Assembly (NCBI GenBank): GCA_028671895.1
Contig: JAPMAC010000209.1
Span: 18,374,501-18,438,500, forward strand
Length of the DNA: 64,000 nucleotides
Reading direction: 5' to 3'
Origin: Oenanthe sinensis
Lineage: Eukaryota > Streptophyta > Magnoliopsida > Apiales > Apiaceae
Shown one piece after another: positions 54,627-64,000 of this stretch. The notes under the pieces are model-generated. The model searched no databases. It was not told the DNA's origin and saw only the letters and a program-made list of their open reading frames with translations. Numbering within the stretch: the stretch's first letter is position 1; each line of letters starts with the position of its first letter. The position numbers were made by a program, and so were the translations under genes.

Positions 54627-57600
54627 TTCCTCAAGGAGATCGTTGTCGAGTTGGAGGCCTTTTAGAGAAGAAACTGGATCAAACAGCTCGATCTTGGTCG
54701 TATTCATGCATATTTCAATGGGAAATATGGCCTCTATTTCATATGCCATTCGAAAAGGCATTTTTCATGTGGCCGTGCGATGGGAAATTCTATATGCCCA
54801 TAGAACGTTGGGAAGCTCGTCGATCCAGTTTCTTGGGGCATCTTGCACTCGTTTTTTCAAGCCTTGGAGTAAGATTCTATTGGTGACGTCGACCTATCCA
54901 TTGGACTGGGGATAAGATACTGAAGCTTGCAGATATTTTATATTGAGCTCTCAGAGAGTTTTTTCAAAGCCTTCACCGATAAACTAAGTACCATTGTCGG
55001 TTACAACAGCTCGTGGGACTCCAAACCGAAAGATAATGAACTCTATAAAAAATTATTATTTTTTCTCTTATCCTAATCACAGGTTTTTCCTCGACCCATT
55101 TGGTGGCATAGTTAATGGCAACCACCAGATATTGAAGTTGGTTTCGTCCTTTTGGAAATGGTCCCATTATATCAATTCCCCACATGAAGAAAGGGCATGG
55201 AATTTGTAATGATGAGAGCTCAATATGAGGTTGATGACCCACTCAGCTATTGAGTTGGCAGGATCAATATTTCTGGACATACGCTTCATAATCTTTCCTG
55301 AGTGTGGGCCAAAACATACCTTGTTTGATGATTTTATAAGCTAAATTTTTTCCACCAAGGCGATCTCCATAAATTCCCGTGTGAACCTCGATCAAAGTCT
55401 GTTATGCTTCTTCTAAGCTCAAGCACAGTAGCATAGGTTCTGTCAAAGCTTGCCTGTAGAGTCGACCTTCATGAACGGAGTAATTTTAGGCTCGATATCT
55501 AGAGATCGAGCTTGTTGTTTATCTTCGGGGAGTTTGTCATGTAGCATGTAATCCAAGAAGGGGGTACGCCAATCCTCTGAACTATTGATCACAAACGTTG
55601 AGCGAGCTACTGTAGATGGAGTGTCAAGCCCGTCTAGGTAAATAGGTTCCTTCTTCAGGCTGATTTTCGATGATGCTAATTTAGTCAAGGTGTCTGCCCA
55701 CTGATTTTCTGCTCGATCGATGTTTGTGAGTGTCCAGGATGTGAAGTTATTTAGTGAAGCAAACATCAAGGAGAGATACTGACACATGGGAGCATCGTGG
55801 GTTTTGAAATCACCTTTAACTTTCTTCACCGCCAATTGAGAGTCATTGCATAATCTATATTGGCGATCATGAGTTTGCGTGCGAGCTTGAGTCCTGCTAG
55901 GATAGCTTCATATTCACCTTCGTTGTCAGTTCCCTAAAATTTAAAACGAAGTGCCAACTGGATATTGAAGCTCCCAGGATTTAATGTGATGCCCCTGCTG
56001 TAGTTGTTATGGAGGAACATTATTGAACATTTTCCAATTTAGGCTAGTTGAGTCGATATATGGAGATTGTTGGGCCGAACTGTCCTTGAAATGGCCTTCA
56101 GTGACAAAATCGGATACAACCTGCACCTTTATCGCCATTCACGGTCGATATTCGATGTGCAATTGACTGAGCTCGATAGTTCATGCAGCCATTCATCTTG
56201 TCATATCAGGTCATTTGAGTATCCTTTTTAAGGGTTGATTGGTGAGGACAATAATTGATCGTCCTTAAAAATAATGGCGTAACTTCTGACTCGAAATTAC
56301 CAAGGCATAAATAAGTTTCTCGATATGAGGATATCGAGTTTCAGCGTCTTTTAGTGTGTGACTGATATAATAGTCTGATCATTCGACGTGATCGAGCTCG
56401 CTAACAAAAATAAAAGCCATCATTAAATCAGTTGCAGATAGATATAATTTTAATGGTTGACCTGGTTGGGCCTTAGCCATAACTGGTGGAGTTGTTAAGA
56501 AAGCTTTCTAGTCATCCAGATTCTTTTGACACTCACTGGTCCACACAAATTATTTGGCAGTAGATGATTCTTTAATGGCGTGAAAGAAATGAATGCATCT
56601 TTTAGATGATTGTGGAATAAATCACCGCAGGGCAGCTATGCAACCTATAAGAGTTTGCACTTCTTTAAGTGAAGATGGTTATGAAATCTTCTGGATTGCT
56701 TGAATTTGATTTGGGTCGGCTTCGATACCTCATTAAGAAATGAGGTAACCAAGGAATTTTCCTAAAGAGAGCCCGAAAGAGCACTTTGTCGAGTTAAACT
56801 TCATCTGATGTTGTCAGTCTGTATGAAAACATTCTTCAAGTTCGGCGATATGGGAATGTTTAAACGTAGATTTAATGATCATGTCATCGACGTACACTTC
56901 CATGTTACAACCTATTTGTTTGGCGAATATTTCCTCCATCATTCGTTGAAAGGTGGCCCCAGCGTTAATGAGGCCAAAAGGCATATTTAGAAAGCCAAAC
57001 ACCCCTCGATGATTTATGAAAGCCATTTTTTCGCAATCATTAGAATCCATTTAAATCTGGTTATACCCCAAAAATGTATCCATAAAGGATAGCAGCTCGT
57101 ATCCGGCAGTTGCATCGATCAGTTTGTCGATGTTAGGCAATGGATAAAAGTCTTTGGGACATGCCCTGTTGAGATCAGAATAATCCACACACATTGGCCA
57201 CTTGTCTTTACTTTTCTTGACCAAAACTGTGTTCGAAATCCATGTTGGAAATTTGACAGGTCGGATAAACTCGCCTTCAAGTAATCGATCGAGCTCGAGA
57301 TCAATAGGGAGCTATTTTTCAGTTGAAAAAATCTTCCGTTCTTGATAAACTACTTTAATTTTGTCTCGAATGTGGAGAGAATGTCGAGCTACTATTTCTG
57401 GAATCCCTAGACATCTTTAGGTTCTCAAGCGAAGATGTTTGAATACTGTCTTTGTAAATCAATGATTCTTTGCTTGATTTGGGGATCGAGGTTTTTATTG
57501 ATTTTAATGACCTTATCAACATGACCGAGGACAAGCTCTACCCCTTTTGTTTCCTCAACCAGGTGCTGAGTAGGCAGTGAAGGACCGTCTAACAGACTCC

Positions 57601-58100
57601 TAGGGTTGATCTCGACCACTTGATTAACTGAAGATTCTGAAGGTTTGTTCTTTTATAAAACTGAGGTTAAATAGCATTGTCGAGCAACTTCTTAGTCACC
57701 AACAATATCCCCGATGCCAAACTTTGTAGAAAATTTCATTTTAAGGTGAGGTATAGATGTGACAGCTCATAAAGCGTCATAGTTCTTCGTTTGAGAATAG
57801 CGTTGTAGCTTGATACAACATTGACTGCATGGAAATTTACTATTTGCCAAGTTTGATATGGTAACGTTACAAAGAGTACGGGAAAGTCGATGGTTCTCAC
57901 AATCTTAACTTCATTTCATGTGAGTCCGAACAAAAGTTTTTGAACATTTTCTAGCTTACGATCCCCCAATTCAATTATAGAAAATGTACCAAGATATAAA
58001 ATACCGATCGAGCTGCCATTGTTGATCAGAATTTTCTTAACTGTGTTTGTTCCTACTTGGGTTGTGATTACCAGTGCATCTTGGTGATTATCAATAAGAC
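54627..58100 (-). pseudogene. pol: gypsy pol remnant (element F)
   Basis: Protease: ILINNGSS near 57990-58040, where Tat elements have an Asp at the active site (VDNGSS), so the active site looks lost. RT: FINHRGVFGFLNMPFGLINAGATFQRMM region, split here by the text limit, with active site YVDDMI (57050-56814). RNase H: RAENQWADTLTKLA (55835-55443). Integrase: MWGIDIMGPFPKG and YATKWVE (55242-54973), then a degraded WIDELPNVLWAYR stretch near 54800-54840. Stops and frame changes occur throughout. Order and sequence fit a Tat pol. The C-terminus stops near 54627. Confidence 0.82.
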
Positions 58101-58228
58101 CCGCTGGATAGTCGTCATTTGAGAATGAGATTACTGGTGTTGGATTAGGTTTAGCTCATTTGGGATATCTAGGATTAACATTAAATATTTCTCGAGCGTA
58201 TGACTTTTTTGCATTGTTAGATGAGCCT

Positions 58229-59148
58229 TCATCTGTATGACCTCCCGAAATGACATCGATGGATGCGGTTTGATTCCGAGTGGGTTTGACGTTGATGTGA
58301 ATCATCAGTTTGGATGAAGTGAGTCAATTGTCCCCGCTTAAGTTTACTTTCAATTAAATTTCTAAGCTGATAGCATTGTTTGGTCGTGTAACATGTGTCC
58401 TTATGGAAGTCGAAATACCTCGAGCTTGGTGGTCGATCTGCTTTCATCGGCCATGGAGGTCGATAATCAGCCTCTGCTTTGAGTATGGCCAAGATTCTAT
58501 CTTTGCTAGTGTTAAGATTATTGAATTCTTTTAGTTTGCAAGTTCTGGACTTCCATGATTTGCTACCTTTGGGTGAGATGGCTTGTTTAGCCGTATCTGA
58601 AGACTCGGTCGGTTGTTCCTCTCTTGTTGTCTGCGGAAGTTTTTCTCGATAATTGTGGGACCGTGGTCTATCATGATCTCTATCTCTATCATTAGTACGA
58701 TCATATCGAGAGGGTTTTGATTTTAGAGATTGGATATTTCCTATAGCTTCTTGTAAGGTCAGCCTATGCTCGAAAATTTCTAAAGCAGCTTACAAAGTTC
58801 ATGGACTTTTTTCGAAGTATTCTTCTAACAGCAAACCATGCATGTCCTTATCGACTCCCGCTACGAGGTAGTTAATAGCAAGTTGATCGATTAAATTTGG
58901 AATTTCTGCGACCTTTACTCGGAAGGATGATAGGAAATCGCGAAGAGATTCATCTTGTTTTTGTCTGACCGTCATTAAGGAGGCCATGATTTTGCCTCCA
59001 TTCTTATTACTGGAGAACTGTGTTTTGAACTTAGCTTTGAGAGTGGTCCATGAATCTATCGAGTGTGGAGGTAAATTAGTGAACCAATTATGGGCTGTGC
59101 CCTGGAGGCAAGTGCTGAAGAAGCGGCACTGAGCTAACTCGGAATGAC
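58229..59148 (-). pseudogene. gag: gypsy gag remnant (element F), cut by element G
   Basis: Retrotransposon-gag domain visible from 59148 (FSTCLQGTAHNWFTNLPP) through 58799 (MASLMTVRQKQDESLRDFL). The C-terminal part 58492-58229 has YFDFHKDTCYTTKQCYQLRN, a degraded knuckle (relatives have CEFHKD-GHTTE-C). The N-terminus would lie on the far side of G, outside the window. Confidence 0.78.
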
Positions 59149-59153
59149 CATAG

Positions 59154-60699
59154 TGTTAGTAATTGTGCCCTAGAGACAATACTTTTTATATTTTAAGGAA
59201 AATATTTATTATTAAGTATTATGTTTTATTGATTATTATTAATTTATTATGTTTTATTTACTGGGTAATAAATTGAAAGCATAATAAAAGTCCTTGGAAT
59301 TTTGATACGCATAATATATCTTTAAGTATGTGACTTAAAAATGAGATTATATGAATAGTATCTTATTCCTAAAATTCCCTAATCGAGTATTATTATTTAA
59401 GGACAATAATAATGCACAAAGACTAGTATGTTTCTTGACAGATGACCAGATCTCATTGGTCATAGGTATGGTGATACTAAAGTCAAGAACATAAGTGCAT
59501 GTCTCAATGCATGGCACTGGAATCACCCGCCGTGAGATTCTACATGTTAAATAAGTGTCATAAGTAATTCTCACTGTGATAATGGTGCAATGATCCTTAG
59601 ACCTGAAATAATTATATTTTTATACGAGAATTAATATACTTTGATTACATTAAAAGTTACCTTTGACCGGGTGATGATAAAAGTGGACATTGGGTATATT
59701 ATGAATCGTATGAGAAATATGAATGATCTAGATGTGATTTAATCCTCCTAATTTTAGGAGTGATAGTATTGGCCTCTTATTTGAGTGAGACTATGAAATG
59801 CACGGCCGTGCTCAAATGTTGATTTGATTTAATAGTCTACTCATTGATCAAGAAAATAAAGATTAAATTATGAAGAGGATGACACGAGATATGCCTTGAG
59901 TTTAATCTATAATATCAAGATTAAAGGGATTATATTACATGGAACATTTTTCACGAAAGGCTTAATCAAAGCACCGATTTATTATTATTACTTGGGTAGC
60001 AATGATGTATTACTAGATGCCGCTCATTGTTTACAATTTTAATTAGATATTAAAATTGTTGCCAACGTAATAATAACCTACAGGGTCACACACAAAGAAC
60101 GCTTGAAGGAGAAATAATTTAAATTGTGAATTTAAATTAAATAAGTAATTTATTTTATTTATGATATTAATTAAGTATGACTTAATTAATTATATAAATA
60201 GAATAAATGAATTATTTAAACTAATTCCAAAATTAATAATTAATTAATTAAGTGAGACTTAATTAAATAATTTAGAATTTTGGATTAGTATTAATTATAA
60301 TTGGATTATAATTAGAAAACTTATTCCTCTCTCTATATAATCTCTTTATGGTCTGATTTAATTTAAGAGACATATTTTTTACTAAAACCCTAGCCGTTTT
60401 GAGAAAAGATGAAGATAGAGAGAGAAATAGTTTTCGGGTGCTAGTACACATCAATCCTTCATGAAAAGTGTTCGTCTGGATACCGTAGAGCATAGATCGC
60501 GAGATCGGGATACGTGGTGATTAAACAAGATTTGGACCTCCATTAATCTTCCATTAATGAACTGTTAAAGCTTCTAAAGGTATTTATTCTTTATTTCCGA
60601 ATTAAATCTTTTATTTTCTCATGGATCCTGCAGAGGGTTTCGCTATTTTGATTTATTTTTCGCGTTTATTCCGCTGCATTTGTGCCTCGAAACCCTTCA
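59154..60699 (+). repeat. 5' LTR of element G (1,546 bp)
   Basis: Starts TGTTAGTAATTGTGCCC and ends AACCCTTCA. TATA-like TATATAAT at 60334-60341, then AAACCCTA at 60385-60392. AT-rich between about 60120 and 60300. No ORF of interest. Confidence 0.88.
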
Positions 60700-60700
60700 A

Positions 60701-60712
60701 TGGCATCAGAGC
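60701..60712 (+). other. primer-binding site, element G
   Basis: TGGCATCAGAGC; one base differs from the Met-tRNA complement TGGTATCAGAGC seen in the other elements. One base after the LTR end. Confidence 0.88.
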
Positions 60713-62780
60713 TACTTGCGAAACGTTTTAATTCGGTTATGTGCTTAATAATTTTCGATATGTAAGCATGTATGCGATCCATCATGATTTTGTATTGATA
60801 CAATATGTATATATTTTTATATATTATGAATATATGATATTCATATGATGTATAATCATGTGATGATTGTGTGTATTGATGTATGTATATGATACATATT
60901 TTTTCTTATTATGGGAATCGTATTCGATACAAATTCTGAAACGGTTGCCGTAGATTTTCTGAAATATGTGTCCGTTGTCCGATTTTCGCAAACGATATGT
61001 GTTTTCTGACTGGAATCGGGTCACAGATCAATACTGAATTTGTCAGCTCTACGTCTGTAAGCCATTCGATGTCGTTACAGACCCCAAAACGGTGATTTAT
61101 TATTTTCTGAAAATTATTTGATTTTCTAAAATTTTGAGTATATGTATGTATATATTATGAATATATGATATTCATGTGATGTATAATCATGTGATGATTG
61201 TATGTATCACTGTGTATGTATATATGATATATTCTTATTCTTGTTATGCGGATTGTATATGATACGATTTCTGAAACACCGTCAGATTTGGTGAAATCTG
61301 ATTGTCGTGTCCGATTTTCGCAAACGATATGTGTTTTCTAACTGGAATCGGGTCAATAAACAGCGATTTATTGTCTTCAGAAATCTGTTTTTAATTTTCT
61401 GAAATTTCAAAATTTGTTATATATGATTATATGATATGTTTATATAATCTGAGATATATTATATGTGTTATGTGATAGCATGGTGGATGGTTATGGCCTA
61501 AAGACCCATAGTATAGTGGTTTTGATTTATGGTTTTGGTTTCTAAATATGACTTGCATGTCGTTTATTCATTGTAATTTAATTATCTCGAATGTAACTCG
61601 AGTTCTTCTTGTAATTTCATTAAAATAGTTTTATTTTTATTATTCAATGTAATTATCAATGAAGACTTGCAAGCAAGGAGGCGATCCAAAAGGGGATGAT
61701 GGAGCAATGAAGAAAGAAGACATGTAATAGATAGTATTTTTTAAAACCACCATAGACTGACCTTGATATTTCCATTAGCTTGGAAAGATCACATAGGATG
61801 GGGCCATAACCAAACACGTTTAATTTACGCACATTACATATATGTATATGATTGCATGTGTTAGTATGTATGCGTAGATATAATCGAGATGCATGCTTAA
61901 TATTGATTAATCATGTATGTATTAGATACGACACCCATGCCATGTTTGCTTAAGAAAGATAAAATCTGTAACGATTCAAGATTTTAAAATTGAACAAACG
62001 ATCATGAGATTCTTGTGTTTATGAACACGGTATTAAATATGAATTTTCTTTTTCTGATATGGGGAGATTTTGTTAAAAGCGGATTATTAGTTTAATTCGT
62101 AAGGAAGTTGGCTTTTAAGTGAGACCGCTTGTGACTTTTAAGTTGGAAATCAATCCATTGACGAATATTGAAATGAATTATTTGATCAAGGAAAAATTGA
62201 GAATCTCTTTATGATGGGATCATGATCGTTAAAATAAACAATAAAAATCTCTAAATACATATTAAGTTAATCGGATGCCTTCCAATGTTTAATACTCGTC
62301 AAGATCTAGATTGAGAAGGAGTGAGTTTGCCAAAGCAAGGTACTTTTATCAATCATGGGAAGACGTGATAAGTAAGTGTACTTAGTTTATTGAAACATTG
62401 GGTCTAACTTAACTAAATCATCACAATAGGATTGTGGGTTTAGAGGCATAGAGTCTGGTGAGATTTATTGGATAAATGTGTACAAAGGGTTGTTCCACCA
62501 AACTTTCCAAGAGTTATATTTGATATAATCGACAAATGTTGTCTACCTAAATAGTCATGTTTTGAGTGTATTAGCCAACGCTATCTTAAAATATGGATGA
62601 AATATGGATCTTGGCTCACTAGAAAGATTTAAAGAAATGTTTTCCGAATTAATAGTTAGTGCTATTAGTTTGATAAAAATAGTGGGAGGTATATGGTGAT
62701 ATACCATAATCACTTAAACATAATTAATATTAAATTTGCAATCTAGTTTATTTTATACACTTTAATATTGTAGATATCAA
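60713..62780 (+). other. long leader of element G with an internal duplication
   Basis: No long ORF. A block of about 210-220 bases at 60812-61030 recurs at 61143-61355 (offset about 331). Both contain CCGATTTTCGCAAACGATAT and ATTATGAATATATGATATTC. Sequence before the gag ATG at 62781 is T-rich and ends TTAATATTGTAG at 62773, a possible 3' splice site as in D. Confidence 0.7.
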
Positions 62781-64000
62781 ATGATAAATACAAACAACTT
62801 CTCTATGCGATCAGTTCTTGATAAGGATAAGTTGACGAGAATATATTTCCTTGACAGACATAGGAGCTTGAGGATCGTCATCGGACACCACGATGTTAGT
62901 CAAATCTCTTCCCCTGCTCTTAAAGTTGAGAATGTAACATGTGCAAATCATAGTGCTTATTGGAAGCAAATTGATGTTGCGACTGATGTTTCATATCTCA
63001 TGCTCGTAAATATGTGTGATGAGCTTAAGAAGCAACACGAGCATATAGATGCTTATGAGACGATTGAGCACAAAATATATTTGAAAATAAAAGGGCACTA
63101 TAGACTTACAAGTAGGAAGAGTGAGACCCGGTTACACCACATGTTCTAAAGATTATAGGGTATAATGAGTACCTTTGATATTTTGGGTTTCCAGATTGGT
63201 CTGGAGACTTAGTTAGATTTGATCTTACAATCTTTGGACAAATATTATTCTTAGTTTGTTATGAACAATAAAATGAATAAGATTGGTAAAACACCCATTG
63301 AGCTGCTAAGCATGTTGAGAACCGCTGAAAGCAATATGATAAATGCATGAACTACTACTATATTGATGGTAAACATAGGGAATGCAAAAAGGAAAGGAAA
63401 ATGGAAAGGCAAGGAGAAGATTTGATCTAGTTCCGTTGTCAAACCAAAGTCCAATCCCTAAAGCAGACTCTAAAGTCTGAAAGAGGTGTTGATAAAGAAG
63501 ACGGTTGTCGCTTTTATGGAAAATTAGGAGACTGGAAATTAAACTGTTATGCTTATTTGGAAGATCTGAAAAAGATGATCAATAAGGGTCAAGCTTCAGG
63601 TATCGGGTTGGAATTGGAGTAAAAGTAGTTGCTCTGGTTAGAGGAACTCGTTACTTAACTTTTAGCCTATAAGGAAAATTTAGAACTTGATAATTGTTAT
63701 AACGTGCTTGCAATTGGTAGAAACATTATTTCAGTTTCTTGTTTGGACAAGAAAGGATTTTTCATTTTAATTAAATAACAATAGTTGTTTATTCTATTTT
63801 GATGATGAGGCTTATAATGTTGCACAACTAATTAACAATTTATATGTTCTAAAGTGACTCAAATCAAATATTACCTTTGGCACTGTTGTTGAGGCCATAT
63901 TAATGAGAAACGCATTTCCAGAATACATAAGGATGCATTCATGGATAAGTTTGATTATGAATTATACAAAAGGATGTGAATCTTGGTTTATTTGGCAAAA
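62781..64000 (+). pseudogene. gag-pol: Angela-type gag-pol start (element G), decayed
   Basis: ATG at 62781. The first 122 codons align with D Gag, including DELKKQHEHIDAYE (D: DELQKQHEHMDAHS). After 63149 the frame breaks. The zinc knuckle at 63507-63548 reads C-x2-Y-x4-D-x4-C, so the second Cys and the His are lost. The protease active-site stretch is missing: D has about 50 residues between its SGMF and GARVAVVAVG parts that G lacks. The protease end (LDNCYNV, RNIISVS) near 63690-63740 and the pre-integrase part (WHCC, GHINEKRISRIHKD) near 63870-63930 remain. Confidence 0.78.

Larger units (their letters stand above)
54434..59153 (-). mobile_element. Tat-lineage gypsy element F remnant
   Basis: Minus-strand Ty3/gypsy, read right to left: gag (59148-58229), protease (about 58050-57950), RT (about 57620-56800), RNase H (about 56050-55440), integrase (about 55260-54627). 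Gag phrases such as MASLMTVRQKQDESLRDFLS are typical of Tat/Retand. It is broken by many stops. Its gag is cut at 59153 by element G. No LTR could be identified. The spacer 54434-54626 holds no gene; it has a purine-rich tract on the minus strand near 54437-54450 that might be a polypurine tract, but no LTR start follows. Confidence 0.8.
59154..64000 (+). mobile_element. Angela/BARE-type copia element G, open at right edge
   Basis: 5' LTR 59154-60699, primer-binding site, long leader (60713-62780), then gag and the start of pol up to the edge. The LTR start TGTTAGTAATTGTGCCCTAGAG resembles the BARE/Angela LTR start. Leader and gag are related to D (for example ATCATGAGATT near 62002 and 30854). 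It sits in the gag of F, so it is younger than F. The left 5 bases are CATAG; the right duplication is outside the window. Confidence 0.88.

Overview
This is plant nuclear repeat DNA. All recognisable coding sequence belongs to LTR retrotransposons of the Ty1/copia and Ty3/gypsy superfamilies. I found no host gene, rRNA, tRNA gene or CRISPR array. Primer-binding sites complementary to plant initiator Met-tRNA, a Tekay-type chromovirus with very long LTRs, BARE/Angela-type elements, SIRE-type copia elements with an accessory ORF after pol, and a Tat-lineage gypsy element all suggest a large repeat-rich plant genome, probably a eudicot. The species cannot be told from this window.

Layout, with my own element labels. 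A (1-3133, minus): copia fragment with gag and a partial LTR. Tekay (3134-14974, plus): gypsy chromovirus with an intact pol, a gag broken by three stops, an upstream accessory ORF and 3.3 kb LTRs, the 5' one truncated. B (14975-27342, plus): SIRE-type copia element whose 5' LTR received the Tekay insertion; it carries about 4.9 kb of accessory ORF after pol. C (27343-28232 and 37363-about 42990, plus): a badly decayed SIRE-type element, split by D. D (28238-37357, plus): a complete Angela-type element with both LTRs and a perfect 5-bp target duplication, CTTTC. E (about 43070-51060, minus): a decayed SIRE-type element lying head-to-head with C. 51061-53400: AT-rich and unassigned. F (53403-59153, minus): Tat-lineage gypsy gag-pol remnant with an ORF on the opposite strand beyond its pol end. 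G (59154 to the right edge, plus): a second Angela/BARE-type element inserted in the gag of F.

The most interesting signals are these. (1) The Tekay accessory ORF appears to be spliced: a 25-codon first exon in the LTR joins in phase to a 240-codon second exon, and the intron between them contains the LTR end and the primer-binding site. (2) The three SIRE-type elements A, B and E each carry their own short palindromic-pair motif at high copy (TTAACTATCGG in A, AGACTCTG in B, AAGTCTTGTCGAG in E). (3) The accessory ORF of B is very long, may contain a 73-nt intron, and has relatives in E and C. (4) F has an opposite-strand ORF with its own TATA box and a good 5' splice site. (5) The leader of D has a hairpin with a self-complementary loop, like a retroviral RNA dimerisation site.

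Relative ages come from LTR pairs compared by eye: Tekay about 0.5% different, D about 2-3%, B about 3%. This agrees with Tekay having inserted into B. Much of the decay is by single-base stop codons rather than frameshifts, as expected for methylated, silenced elements losing cytosines. All distances, identities and counts were read by eye, not computed.
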